This document shows positions 33,389 through 42,017 of a DNA stretch of 64,000 nucleotides, piece after piece. How positions within the stretch are numbered: the stretch's first letter is position 1; every line of letters starts with the position of its first letter. The stretch lies in contig NZ_JACTVA010000005.1 in the NCBI RefSeq assembly GCF_014490485.1, positions 1 to 64,000 on the forward strand, in the 5' to 3' direction. Under the pieces are notes generated by a model, which was given only the letters and a program-made list of their open reading frames with translations, searched no databases and was not told the DNA's origin. The translations under genes and the position numbers were made by a program. The stretch comes from Teichococcus aerophilus. GTDB taxonomy: Bacteria; Pseudomonadota; Alphaproteobacteria; Acetobacterales; Acetobacteraceae.

Positions 33389-34453
33389 ATGCACGCATGG
33401 GCCATGGTCGATTACGGCCAACCGCTGGAGCAGATCGAGAAGCCGACGCCGGTGCCGCAGGGCACCGAGGTTCTGGTGGAAGTCTCCCATTGCGGCGTCT
33501 GCCATTCCGACCTCCATGCCTGGGATGGCTACTACCAGCTGGCGGGCGGCAAGCGCCTGCATTCGCGCGACCGCGGCGTGAAGCTGCCATTGGCGCTGGG
33601 CCACGAGATCTTCGGCCGCGTCGTCGGCATGGGGCCCGATGCCGAGGGTGTCGCCGTCGGAGACAAACGCATCGTCTATCCCTGGGTCGGTTGCGGACAT
33701 TGCAATCGCTGCCTGGATGAACGCGACAATATGTGCCTGGACGTACGGCCGCTGGGCATTCGGCAGGATGGCGGCTTCGGCAGCCATGTGCTGGTGCCGC
33801 ATCCGCGCCATCTGGTCGATCCCGGCAACCTGGACCCGGCCCTGGCCGCGACCTATGCGTGTTCCGGCATCACCGTCTACTCGGCCATCCGCAAGCTGAT
33901 GCCGTTGCCGCCGACGACGCCGATCGTCGTGGTCGGCGCCGGCGGGCTGGGATTGTCCGCGATCACGGTGCTGCGGGCGTTGGGGCATGAGGCGATCATC
34001 GCCGTCGATACCGATGCGCGGAAGCTGGAGGCTGCACGCACCGCCGGCGCCAGCGACGTCGTCGATGCCTCCGCGCCGGATGTGACGCAGCGTCTGGTGG
34101 CGGCCGCCGGTGGGCCACTGGAAGCGGTGATCGACCTGGTGAATGCGTCCAGCACCGCGCGCTTCGTCTATGACGCGCTGGGCAAAGGCGGCACCGCCGT
34201 GCAGGTCGGCCTGTTCGGCGGCGAGTTGACTATCGACCTGCCGCTGATGGCGATGCGCGAGCTGGCGCTGCGCGGCAGCTATGTCGGGTCGCCCAAGGAT
34301 CTGCGCGAGCTGGTGGCGCTGGCGCAAGCCAACAAGCTGGCCAGCCTGCCGATTACCGTCATGCCGCAATCCAGCGCCAACGAGGCGTTGCAGCGCCTGA
34401 AGGATGGCCAGGTGATCGGCCGCCTGGTGTTGCGCGCGGACGCGGTGGCCTAG
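33389..34453 (+). CDS. Zinc-dependent alcohol dehydrogenase (MDR family)
   Basis: The 354-residue medium-chain dehydrogenase has catalytic zinc ligands in HCGVCHSD and GHE. The structural zinc cysteines are in VGCGHCNRCLDERDNMC. The Rossmann motif VVVGAGGLG is followed by an acidic residue in AVDTDARK, which favours NAD+. GGGAGGAAG nine bases upstream fixes the ATG. It acts in the cytoplasm on primary alcohols or aldehydes; the substrate is not determined. The neighbours do not form an obvious operon. Confidence 0.9.
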   Translation: MHAWAMVDYGQPLEQIEKPTPVPQGTEVLVEVSHCGVCHSDLHAWDGYYQLAGGKRLHSRDRGVKLPLALGHEIFGRVVGMGPDAEGVAVGDKRIVYPWVGCGHCNRCLDERDNMCLDVRPLGIRQDGGFGSHVLVPHPRHLVDPGNLDPALAATYACSGITVYSAIRKLMPLPPTTPIVVVGAGGLGLSAITVLRALGHEAIIAVDTDARKLEAARTAGASDVVDASAPDVTQRLVAAAGGPLEAVIDLVNASSTARFVYDALGKGGTAVQVGLFGGELTIDLPLMAMRELALRGSYVGSPKDLRELVALAQANKLASLPITVMPQSSANEALQRLKDGQVIGRLVLRADAVA

Positions 34454-34652
34454 AGCCCGATGCGTCCACGCACCACGCTCCATTGTTTGTTCGATCGTGT
34501 GACTCGGGCTTCTCGGTGATTCCACCTCAAGCCATCACGCTCTAGCGCGGGCGCGCACCGCCTTCGGTGCGCACAGGCCCGATCATTGCTGCTCCCCGTC
34601 CGGTTCGGCCGGGGAGGTTTCCACGCGGCGCAAGACTCAGACAAGGATATGG

Positions 34653-36266
34653 ATGATGGCTATGGGATTGATACCGCGCCGCGAGAGCTTCGCGTCCTTC
34701 CTGCGGCGTGGCTGCGCCGTGGCGATCTGTGGCCTGGCGGCGGCCGGTGCCGCCCAGGCGCAGCCCACCCTGACCATCGCTGCGATGACCTCGCCCAGCG
34801 CGCTGGACCCGCATTACCACTCGACGAACAACAACAACATGGCGTTGTTCCAGATCTTCGAACCGCTGATCCGGGAGGCCAATGACGGCAGCCTTTCCCC
34901 CGCCCTGGCGGAATCGTGGAAGGTCGTCGGCGATACGACGTGGGAGATCAAGCTGCGGAGCGGCGCTCGCTTCCACGACGGTACGCCGTTCGAGGCCGAG
35001 GACATCGCCTTCACGCTGAACCGCCTGGCCAATGTGCCGAACAGCCCCGGCCCGTTCACGCCCTATGCCCGCAGCATCCGGGAGGTGGAGATCGTCGATC
35101 CCACCACCGTCCGCGTGCACACGCACCAGCCCAACCCTTACCTGGATTACGACCTGACGCGGGTGATGATCCTCTCCCGCAAGATCCACGCGGAGGCCAC
35201 GACCGCGCTGTTCAACAACGGCAAACTGGCCATCGGCACCGGCCCCTACCGCTATGTCGGCTTTATCCTGAATGAGCGGCTCAGCATCACCGCCAACCCG
35301 GAATACTGGGGCGAGAAGCCGGAATGGTCGCGGGTGGAAACGCGCTATGTCAGCAATGCCGGCGCCCGCACCGCCGCCCTGCTCTCCGGCGAGGTCGATC
35401 TGATCGACGGCGTGCCGGTGCATGACGTGACGCGCCTGCAGGGCGAGCCGAATGTCCGCATCTTCGGCACCGACAGCTACGGCACCGCCTATCTGTTCCC
35501 CGATGCGGGGCGTGACCAGGTGCCCTACATAACCGACAAGCAAGGCAAGCCGCTTCCCACCAACCCGCTGCGTGACCGCCGGGTGCGGGAGGCGCTCTCC
35601 CTCTCGGTCAACCGCGCTGGCATCGTCGAGCGGCTGCTGGTGGGGCAGGGGACGCCGGCGGACCAGTTCGCGCCGCCCGCGGTGGCCGACCGTGCGCCAG
35701 GCATGCCGCCGCTGGCCTATGACATCGCCGCCGCCCGCAAGCTGCTGGCCGAGGCCGGCTACCCCAACGGGTTCCGCATGACCATCCATGGCCCGAACGG
35801 CTTTTTTGCCAGCGACGGCGAGGTGCTGCAGGCCCTGGCCCAGGGCTTCAACCGCATCGGCGTGGACACTCAGGTGGAGATCCTGCCGCCGGCCAACTTC
35901 TTCACCCGCGCCACCAACCGCGATTTCGCGCTGTTCATGACCACTTACACCTCCAACCTCGCCTCCAACACGCTGCGGCAGGTGGCGGCGACGCGGGACC
36001 CGGCCACCGGTTCGGGCCCCTTCAACCGGCAGCACTATTCCAACCCTGCGCTGGATGCGCCGTTGAGCGAGGCCCTGCGCACCATGGACCCCGGCCGGCG
36101 GCAGGAGCTGACCACCCAGGCGATGCAGCAGCTGGTGCAGGACAAGGGCATCATCCCGGTGTTCTACCTGCGGGTGAACTGGGCCGGCCGCAGCGACCGG
36201 CTGACCTATGAGCCGAGCCCGAATTGGTACACCCAGGCGCAGTTCGCCCATCCGGTCGCCCGGTAG
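34653..36266 (+). CDS. Family-5 ABC solute-binding protein (third copy)
   Basis: The 537-residue exported binding protein has a signal peptide ending near AAQAQ (residue about 36). Its SBP_bac_5 domain has TSPSALDPHYHSTNNN, LRSGARFHDGTPFEAEDIAF and IGTGPYRY. It differs clearly from the pair at 15717/17814 and is closer in style to dipeptide or opine receptors. In-frame ATGs at 34653, 34656 and 34662 make the exact start uncertain. No ABC permease or ATPase gene is adjacent. Confidence 0.9.
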   Translation: MMAMGLIPRRESFASFLRRGCAVAICGLAAAGAAQAQPTLTIAAMTSPSALDPHYHSTNNNNMALFQIFEPLIREANDGSLSPALAESWKVVGDTTWEIKLRSGARFHDGTPFEAEDIAFTLNRLANVPNSPGPFTPYARSIREVEIVDPTTVRVHTHQPNPYLDYDLTRVMILSRKIHAEATTALFNNGKLAIGTGPYRYVGFILNERLSITANPEYWGEKPEWSRVETRYVSNAGARTAALLSGEVDLIDGVPVHDVTRLQGEPNVRIFGTDSYGTAYLFPDAGRDQVPYITDKQGKPLPTNPLRDRRVREALSLSVNRAGIVERLLVGQGTPADQFAPPAVADRAPGMPPLAYDIAAARKLLAEAGYPNGFRMTIHGPNGFFASDGEVLQALAQGFNRIGVDTQVEILPPANFFTRATNRDFALFMTTYTSNLASNTLRQVAATRDPATGSGPFNRQHYSNPALDAPLSEALRTMDPGRRQELTTQAMQQLVQDKGIIPVFYLRVNWAGRSDRLTYEPSPNWYTQAQFAHPVAR

Positions 36267-36413
36267 GGCCGAAGGGCGGCGCGCCGGGGCGGGTCAGTCC
36301 TGGGCGCGCCGTCCCGGCACCGTTCGGGCCGCATTCATCGGCGCGCCCCGACCTGCCGCTTGCGGTGGGCGCTGGCTGCTTCTAAGTCCGTGCTGGTTCC
36401 TGGGAGAATGGCG

Positions 36414-37487
36414 ATGCGGATCCTCGTCACCGGCGGTGCCGGCTTCATTGGATCCGCCTTGGTACGCCGATTGGTGCTGCAAGAGCGCGCCGAGGCCGTA
36501 CTGGTGGTGGACAAGCTGACCTATGCCGGGGAGCGGCGCAGCCTCCGGGACTGCGAGGGCCGGCCCGGCTTCGCCTTCCTACAGGCCGACATCGCCGAGG
36601 CCGGGCCAATGCGGCAGGTGATGGCGGAGTTCCGCCCGGATGCGGTGATGCACCTGGCGGCCGAGAGCCACGTGGACCGCTCCATTGCCGGGGCCGCGCC
36701 GTTCATCCATACGAACGTCGTCGGCACCTTCGCGCTGCTGGAGGCGGCACGGGCCTACTGGACCGGGCTGGCCTCTGCGGCGCGACAGGATTTCCGCTTC
36801 CTGCATATCTCGACGGACGAGGTCTTCGGCTCGCTGGGCCCGGAGGGTTATTTCACCGAGACGACGCCCTACGCGCCCCGTTCGCCCTATTCCGCCAGCA
36901 AGGCGGGCTCTGACCATCTGGTGGCGGCGTGGCACGAGACCTATGGCCTGCCGACGCTGGTGACCAATTGCTCCAACAATTACGGCCCGTACCACTTCCC
37001 CGAGAAGCTGATCCCGCTGGTCATCCTCAACGCGCTGGAGGGCAAGAACCTCCCGGTCTACGGCCAGGGCGAGAATATCCGCGACTGGCTGTTCGTGGAG
37101 GACCACGTCACCGCGCTGCTGACCGTGCTGCGTGGCGGCCGGCCGGGCCAGACCTACAATGTCGGCGGCAGAGCAGAGCGACGGAACATCGAGGTGGTGC
37201 AGGATATCTGCGACAGCCTGGACCGCCTGCGGCCCGATCCGGCCGGCCCGCGCCGGCGGCTGATCCATTTCGTCGCTGACCGGCCCGGGCACGACCAGCG
37301 CTACGCCATCGATGCCTCCAAGCTGCAGGCCGAGTTGGGCTGGCAGCCGGCGGAGAGCTTCGCCACGGGCTTGGAGAAGACCATTGCCTGGTACCTGGAC
37401 AATGCGTGGTGGTGGCAGCCGCTGCGCAACCGCGTCTATGGCGGTGAGCGGCTGGGCCTGCTGCCCGCGCAGGAGAAGACGCCGTGA
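36414..37487 (+). CDS. rfbB: dTDP-glucose 4,6-dehydratase
   Basis: The 357-residue extended SDR has GGAGFIGS at the N-terminus, [22 protein letters not shown] (Thr-Asp-Glu catalytic set) and [12 protein letters not shown] (Tyr-Lys). [15 protein letters not shown] and [12 protein letters not shown] complete the RfbB pattern. It converts dTDP-glucose to dTDP-4-keto-6-deoxyglucose with bound NAD+, the second step of dTDP-deoxysugar synthesis. The ATG at 36414 was preferred because GGGAGA (36402-36407) is six bases upstream; ATG 36408 is too close. It overlaps rfbA by 4 bp. Confidence 0.95.
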   Translation: MRILVTGGAGFIGSALVRRLVLQERAEAVLVVDKLTYAGERRSLRDCEGRPGFAFLQADIAEAGPMRQVMAEFRPDAVMHLAAESHVDRSIAGAAPFIHTNVVGTFALLEAARAYWTGLASAARQDFRFLHISTDEVFGSLGPEGYFTETTPYAPRSPYSASKAGSDHLVAAWHETYGLPTLVTNCSNNYGPYHFPEKLIPLVILNALEGKNLPVYGQGENIRDWLFVEDHVTALLTVLRGGRPGQTYNVGGRAERRNIEVVQDICDSLDRLRPDPAGPRRRLIHFVADRPGHDQRYAIDASKLQAELGWQPAESFATGLEKTIAWYLDNAWWWQPLRNRVYGGERLGLLPAQEKTP

Positions 37488-38371
37488 AGGGTATCGTCCT
37501 CGCCGGTGGGTCCGGCACCCGGTTGCATCCGGCCACCCTGGCAGTGAACAAGCAATTGCTGCCGGTCTACGACAAGCCGATGGTGTACTACCCCATCTCG
37601 GTGCTGATGCTGGCCGGCATCCGCGAGATCCTGATCATCACCTCGCCCGAATTCCTCGACATGTACAAGCGGCTGCTGGGTGACGGCAGCGCCTATGGCA
37701 TCGAGTTCAGCTACGCCGCGCAGCCGAAGCCGGAGGGATTGGCGCAGGCCTTCATCATCGGGCGCGATTTCGTCGGCGGTGATTCCGTGGCCCTGGTGCT
37801 GGGCGATAACATCTTCTACGGCGACAGCCTGCCGCAGCTGATGCGCACGGCGGCGGAACGGACAACCGGCGCCACGGTGTTCGCTTACCGCGTCGATGAC
37901 CCGGAACGCTACGGCGTGGTGGAATTCGACGCCGGCGGCCGCGCCATCTCGATTGTCGAGAAGCCGAAGGAACCGCGGTCCAACTGGTCCGTCACCGGCC
38001 TGTATTTCTACGACAACCAGGTCCTCGACATCGCCGAGCAGGTGACGCCCTCAGCGCGCGGGGAGCTGGAGATCACCGACGTCAACCTGCGCTACCTGGA
38101 GAAGGGCGAGCTGCATGTCGAGCAGCTTGGCCGTGGTTATGCGTGGCTGGATACCGGCACGCATGAATCGCTGCTGGACGCGGGGGAGTTCGTGCGCACC
38201 ATCCAGCAGCGCCAGGGCCTGCCGATCGCCTGCCTGGAGGAAATCGCCTTCATCAACGGCTTTATTGATGTCGACCAGCTGCGCGTGCGCGGGGAACTGT
38301 TCGGCAAGACATCCTATGGCCGATACCTGCTCTCGATGGTGCGGGATCATGAGGCGGGGCTGCCGCGCTAG
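37484..38371 (+). CDS. rfbA: Glucose-1-phosphate thymidylyltransferase
   Basis: The 295-residue nucleotidyltransferase has the pyrophosphorylase motif [45 protein letters not shown] and [10 protein letters not shown]. It makes dTDP-glucose, the substrate of the preceding RfbB. The start is GTG 37484 in a GTGA overlap with the rfbB stop. The two further rhamnose-pathway genes (rfbC, rfbD) are not in the window, so the end product is unknown. Confidence 0.95.
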   Translation: MKGIVLAGGSGTRLHPATLAVNKQLLPVYDKPMVYYPISVLMLAGIREILIITSPEFLDMYKRLLGDGSAYGIEFSYAAQPKPEGLAQAFIIGRDFVGGDSVALVLGDNIFYGDSLPQLMRTAAERTTGATVFAYRVDDPERYGVVEFDAGGRAISIVEKPKEPRSNWSVTGLYFYDNQVLDIAEQVTPSARGELEITDVNLRYLEKGELHVEQLGRGYAWLDTGTHESLLDAGEFVRTIQQRQGLPIACLEEIAFINGFIDVDQLRVRGELFGKTSYGRYLLSMVRDHEAGLPR

Positions 38372-38393
38372 GTTTGCTGATGCGGGAAGAAAG

Positions 38394-38437
38394 CCGGGGA
38401 AGGAATTCTCCCGGCCCCTTCTTTTCCTGCGCGTTTT
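38394..38437 (+). terminator. Dispersed hairpin-terminator family, arm 4
   Basis: The stem CCGGGGAA pairs with TTCTCCCGG (one bulged base) around GGAA (38394-38414). The flank CCCCTTCTTTTCCTGCGCGT follows. It lies 23 bp after the rfbA stop. Confidence 0.8.
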
Positions 38438-38565
38438 GGTTGTGGCCATTCGCCGCTGGGCGTAACCGCATGTCGAAAAGCGGGTCCGTAGGGGCCAAAC
38501 TCCGCTTCCAAAGCCTGTGAACTTCATCACGGCGCACCACCCCCCGCCCTGCGGCAGATCCTGGA

Positions 38566-38606
38566 CTCGCAGAAGAAATGAAGGGTCCGGGGAGTTCCTT
38601 CCCCGG
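38566..38606 (-). repeat. Dispersed hairpin-terminator family, arm 5 (no minus-strand gene)
   Basis: On the minus strand, CCGGGGAA-GGAA-CTCCCCGG (38587-38606) is followed by the family flank with ACCCTTCATTTCTTCTGCGA. No minus-strand gene ends nearby, so this arm cannot serve a local transcript. That is evidence for repeat-like dispersal. Confidence 0.7.
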
Positions 38607-38705
38607 CCTTTTCCCAGGCCCGCTCGCCTTGGCACCCATGTCCCGATCCGTCACACTGATGACCGCCCGGGGCACCAAGACCCCGCGCTGTGGGATGAGA
38701 GAAGA

Positions 38706-39911
38706 ATGCTGCCGCTGTGGGCCAGTGCTTTGGCCGCGACGTTGATCGTTCAGACTGTCAGTTCGTTCTCCAACATGGCGATACCGCTGCTGGGGCCGCT
38801 GCTGATGGCGCGGCTGGGCCTGCCGCCGGAAAGCATCGGCTATGTCTCGGCCCTGTCTGCCTTGGGCATCTGCTGGTTCCTGGCGTGCGGCGGGCCGATG
38901 CTGCTGCATTTCGGGCCCGTCCGAACCTTGCAACTGGGATTGGTCATCACCGCCCTGGGGCTGCTGACGCTGTCGCAGCCGCTGGGGCTGCTCAGCCTGC
39001 TGGGCGCGCTCGCTATTGGCTTCGGCGCGGGGCCGAACACGCCGGCGGGCAGCCAGATCCTCATTCGCGCCGCGCCGCCACGGCATCGCACCCTGATCTT
39101 CTCCATCAAACAGGCGGGCGTGCCGCTGGGCGGGGCGCTGGCCGGGCTGGTCATCGCGCCCCTGGTGCTGGCACAGGGTCTCTCGGTCGCATTATGGGCT
39201 GTCATTGGCGTGACGCTGGTGACGATCCTGGTGGTTTGGCCATTCCGGCGCCGGCTGGATGGGCAGGGGCATGGCCGCCACCCCGGCTGGCACCGCTCCC
39301 TGCTCTCGTGGTCCACCATGGTGCGCTCGGTCGGCACCTTGCGGGCGCATCCGTCGCTACCGTTGCTGGCGGCGCTGGGGGCGTCCTTCTCCGTCATGCA
39401 GGCCTGCCTGATGGCTTTCACCGCGACCTATGTGGTGACGCAGCATGGCGCGTCGCTGGCGGAGGCGGGCAGGGTGGTTGCGGCCATGCACACCGCCAGC
39501 ATGGTCGGCCGCATCAGCATGGGCTGGGCAGCAGACCGCATTGGCGGCGCCATGCGGCACCTGGCCGTCCAGGCCGTCGCATCCGCCCTGGCAGTGTGCC
39601 TGCTCATGGGCACCAGCGGGCTTGGCCCTTGGGCGCTGTATGGCAGCGCCGCGCTGGTCGGCTTCGTCGCCATCGGCTGGAACGGCGTGCACATCGCCGA
39701 GCTGGCGCGGGTGGCGCCGTTGGAACTGGTCAGTGACGTGACCTCCGCCGCCAGCCTGTTCGGCTTCATGGGCTCCATCCTGGGCCCGCTGGCCTTCGCG
39801 CTGCTGGTGGGCTGGTCGGGCAGCTATGCGGTGGCCTTCCTGGCCGTGGCGGCGCAGCTGGCGGGGTTCGGGCTGGCAACCATGCTGTTCCTGCGGCGCA
39901 GCCCTGCCTGA
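38706..39911 (+). CDS. MFS transporter (CynX/NimT-like)
   Basis: The 401-residue, 12-TM-type major facilitator has GFGAGPNTPAGSQILIRAAPPRHR in the first half, which lies before IKQAGVPLGGALAGLVIAP. RISMGWAADRIGGAMRHL (motif A-like loop) lies in the second half. This pattern resembles small-anion or drug members such as CynX/NimT rather than sugar porters. GAGAGAAG precedes the ATG at 38706. The substrate is unknown. Confidence 0.8.
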   Translation: MLPLWASALAATLIVQTVSSFSNMAIPLLGPLLMARLGLPPESIGYVSALSALGICWFLACGGPMLLHFGPVRTLQLGLVITALGLLTLSQPLGLLSLLGALAIGFGAGPNTPAGSQILIRAAPPRHRTLIFSIKQAGVPLGGALAGLVIAPLVLAQGLSVALWAVIGVTLVTILVVWPFRRRLDGQGHGRHPGWHRSLLSWSTMVRSVGTLRAHPSLPLLAALGASFSVMQACLMAFTATYVVTQHGASLAEAGRVVAAMHTASMVGRISMGWAADRIGGAMRHLAVQAVASALAVCLLMGTSGLGPWALYGSAALVGFVAIGWNGVHIAELARVAPLELVSDVTSAASLFGFMGSILGPLAFALLVGWSGSYAVAFLAVAAQLAGFGLATMLFLRRSPA

Positions 39912-39982
39912 ACTCGACGAACCGGGTCCGCCGCGCCATGTGTGCCGCGGCCCGGCTCAAGCCGCCGGGCGCAGGAGAGCGC

Positions 39983-41026
39983 ATGGCACGACATCTGGAA
40001 ATGGGGCTGGATAGTTTTGGCGACGTGACCGCCGGTGCGGACGGGCAGTTGTTGCCGCACGCCCAGGTGCTGCGCAACGTGGTCGAGGAAGCGGTGCTGG
40101 CGGACCAGGTGGGCATCGACTTCATCGGCCTCGGCGAACACCACCGCGACGATTTCGCCGTCTCGGCGCCCGAAGTGCTTTTGGCGGCCATCGCCGGGCG
40201 CACCAGCCGCATCCGGCTGGGTTCGGCCGTGACGGTATTGAGTTCGGACGACCCGGTGCGGGTGTTCCAACGCTTCTCCACGCTCGATGCGGCCTCCAGC
40301 GGCCGGGCGGAAGTCATCCTCGGGCGCGGCTCCTTTACGGAATCCTTCCCGCTGTTCGGCTACGCGCTGGAAGATTATGAGGCGCTGTTCGAGGAGAAGC
40401 TGGACCTGTTCGCGGCGCTGCTGGGTCAGGGGAAGGTGACCTGGCAGGGCGGGACCCGCGCGCCGCTGACCGGGCAGGAGGTGTTCCCGCCAGTGGAGCA
40501 TGCACCGCTGAAGACCTGGGTAGGAGTGGGCGGCAGCCCGAAATCCGTCATCCGCGCCGCGCATTACGGCCTGCCGCTGATGCTGGCGATCATTGGCGGG
40601 GAGCCGGCGCGGTTCCGCCCCTTCGTCGACCTGTACCACAAGGCGCTGGCGCAGTTCGGCAAGGCGGAGCAGCCGGTGGGCGTGCATTCCCATGGCCATG
40701 TGGCGCCGACCGATGCGCAGGCGCGGGAGGAGTTGTGGCCGCACTACAAGCGCGGCCGGGACCGCATCGGCGCCGAGCGCGGCTGGCCGCCGGCCACCGA
40801 GGCGGATTTCGAGCGGGAGATCGCGACCGGCTCGCTCTACCTGGGCGCGCCGGAGACGGTGGCCCGGAAAATCGCCGCGACGGCACGGCTGCTGGATCTG
40901 TCGCGCTTCGACATGAAGTACAGCGCCGGCACCCTGCCGCATGCGACGATGATGCGCAGCATCGAACTATATGGGCGCGAGGTGATCCCGCGGGTGCGGG
41001 CGCTGCTGGCTGAAGGCCAGGAATAA
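39983..41026 (+). CDS. LLM-class flavin-dependent oxidoreductase
   Basis: The 347-residue bacterial-luciferase-like protein (PF00296) has LEMGLDSFGDV, VGIDFIGLGEHHRDDFAVSAPEVLLAAIAGRT (two contiguous blocks) and GRGSFTESFPLFG. A C-terminal STYLG-type motif (SLYLGAPETVARKI) is also present. It resembles the Atu2307/SP_0267 subgroup. It uses reduced FMN supplied by a partner reductase; the substrate is not known. AGGAG precedes the ATG at 39983. It follows the MFS gene by 71 bp, so the two may be co-transcribed. Confidence 0.85.
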   Translation: MARHLEMGLDSFGDVTAGADGQLLPHAQVLRNVVEEAVLADQVGIDFIGLGEHHRDDFAVSAPEVLLAAIAGRTSRIRLGSAVTVLSSDDPVRVFQRFSTLDAASSGRAEVILGRGSFTESFPLFGYALEDYEALFEEKLDLFAALLGQGKVTWQGGTRAPLTGQEVFPPVEHAPLKTWVGVGGSPKSVIRAAHYGLPLMLAIIGGEPARFRPFVDLYHKALAQFGKAEQPVGVHSHGHVAPTDAQAREELWPHYKRGRDRIGAERGWPPATEADFEREIATGSLYLGAPETVARKIAATARLLDLSRFDMKYSAGTLPHATMMRSIELYGREVIPRVRALLAEGQE

Positions 41027-41373
41027 ACGGTGAGTAGAAGGCCAGGAAAATCCGGGTCTTCATACTTGATCCGATGAAATTCTCCCTCGTTCGCGTGAAA
41101 TAATTTGGCTTGTCGTGACTATTTTAGAGATATTCATACCATGTACTCGGCACTGCGTCTTATCGATCTAAAAAGCCAGCATCATTCCAAATCTGTACTT
41201 GCGGTTTTGGCTCAACGTCGTTATGCTCTAACGGAAATTTAATCTGTGCCGGGGGCGGCTTCTTGGCCGACCTCGTTGTTCAGGGGGGGGGTGGCGCGGT
41301 CTCCGGGCCTGTGGCCACTCTTCTGCCTGGTCAGTGCCATGCCCGTTTGGGCCGGTGGCTCTTGGAGACGTAC
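41027..41373. other. Intergenic region with an A+T-rich island and a G9 run
   Basis: Bases about 41070-41245 are strikingly A+T-rich compared with everything around. A G9 run (41283-41291) follows. A 33-codon frame at 41141-41242 is open but has no ribosome-binding site or family resemblance. The region may carry the ptsN/mrp promoter or a remnant of foreign DNA. Confidence 0.45.
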
Positions 41374-41856
41374 ATGCCGATTGCCGACCTGTTCCCCGCC
41401 GCAGAAGGCATCCTCAGCCTGACGCCCGCCAACAAGACCGAGTTGCTGGAGCTCGTCTCGGCCGCGGCGGCCGCGAGGATGGGACGCAGCAAGGATGAGG
41501 TGTTGGACGCATTGCAGGCGCGGGAGAGGTTGGGCTCCACCGCGCTTGGGCGCGGCGTGGCCATGCCGCATACCCGCATGGCGGGCATGGACAAGCCCGT
41601 CGCCATCCTGGCCCGCCTGACCCGCGCCATCGAGTTCGATGCCCGGGATGGCGAGCCGGTGGACCTGGTCTTCACCGTGCTGTGGCCGGAAGACGCGTCC
41701 GAGGGCTTCCTGCCTGCCCTCTCCAATATCTGCCGGGTGCTGCGGGACAACCAGTTGCCCCGCCAGCTGCGCCAGGCGCGCTCGGCCGACGAGGCGCTGG
41801 CCATGTTGCGGGCGGCCGACCACACCGCCCCCGACGCGCGGCCGGAGGAGGACTAG
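41374..41856 (+). CDS. ptsN: PTS EIIA-Ntr-type regulatory protein
   Basis: The 160-residue EIIA (PF00359) has the phosphorylatable His66 in GVAMPHTRM, the N-terminal DLFPAAEGILSL and the usual length for PtsN. EIIA-Ntr is phosphorylated by NPr/EI-Ntr and regulates K+ transport and nitrogen/carbon balance. Location just upstream of an Mrp-type K+/Na+:H+ antiporter operon (161 bp) fits that link but does not prove it. The ATG at 41374 follows TTGGAG; a longer TTG start at 41263 would place a G9 tract in the coding region. Confidence 0.85.
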   Translation: MPIADLFPAAEGILSLTPANKTELLELVSAAAAARMGRSKDEVLDALQARERLGSTALGRGVAMPHTRMAGMDKPVAILARLTRAIEFDARDGEPVDLVFTVLWPEDASEGFLPALSNICRVLRDNQLPRQLRQARSADEALAMLRAADHTAPDARPEED

Positions 41857-42017
41857 CCACCCACCCGCGCCCGGCAGCGGGGCGCAGTTTGCTGGAGCAT
41901 GGCCCTGCCGCGGTTGCGGCCGTGCTCCCCGTCTCGGTCTGATCGCATGACGGACGCCGCCCGGTGACGCCACCGCCGGCGAACATGCACTAAGCGACAA
42001 GGAGAGCCCGGCGCCCG

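Larger units (their letters stand above)
38372..38705. other. Intergenic region bracketed by facing hairpins
   Basis: The 334-bp gap between rfbA and the MFS gene (both plus strand) carries two arms of the dispersed hairpin family in inverted orientation (38394-38437 and 38566-38606). The 130 bp between them shows no gene. Confidence 0.5.

Noticed and set aside
38394-38606. A MITE with 40-50-bp terminal inverted repeats
   Set aside because: The facing hairpin arms look like terminal repeats, but the interiors of the different loci share no sequence I can see and no target duplication is visible. Paired terminators or REPs fit better.
41141-41242. 33-codon frame in the A+T-rich island (MYSALRLIDLKSQHHSK...)
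   Set aside because: It is too short, lacks a visible ribosome-binding site and resembles nothing I know. It is kept only as part of the island finding.
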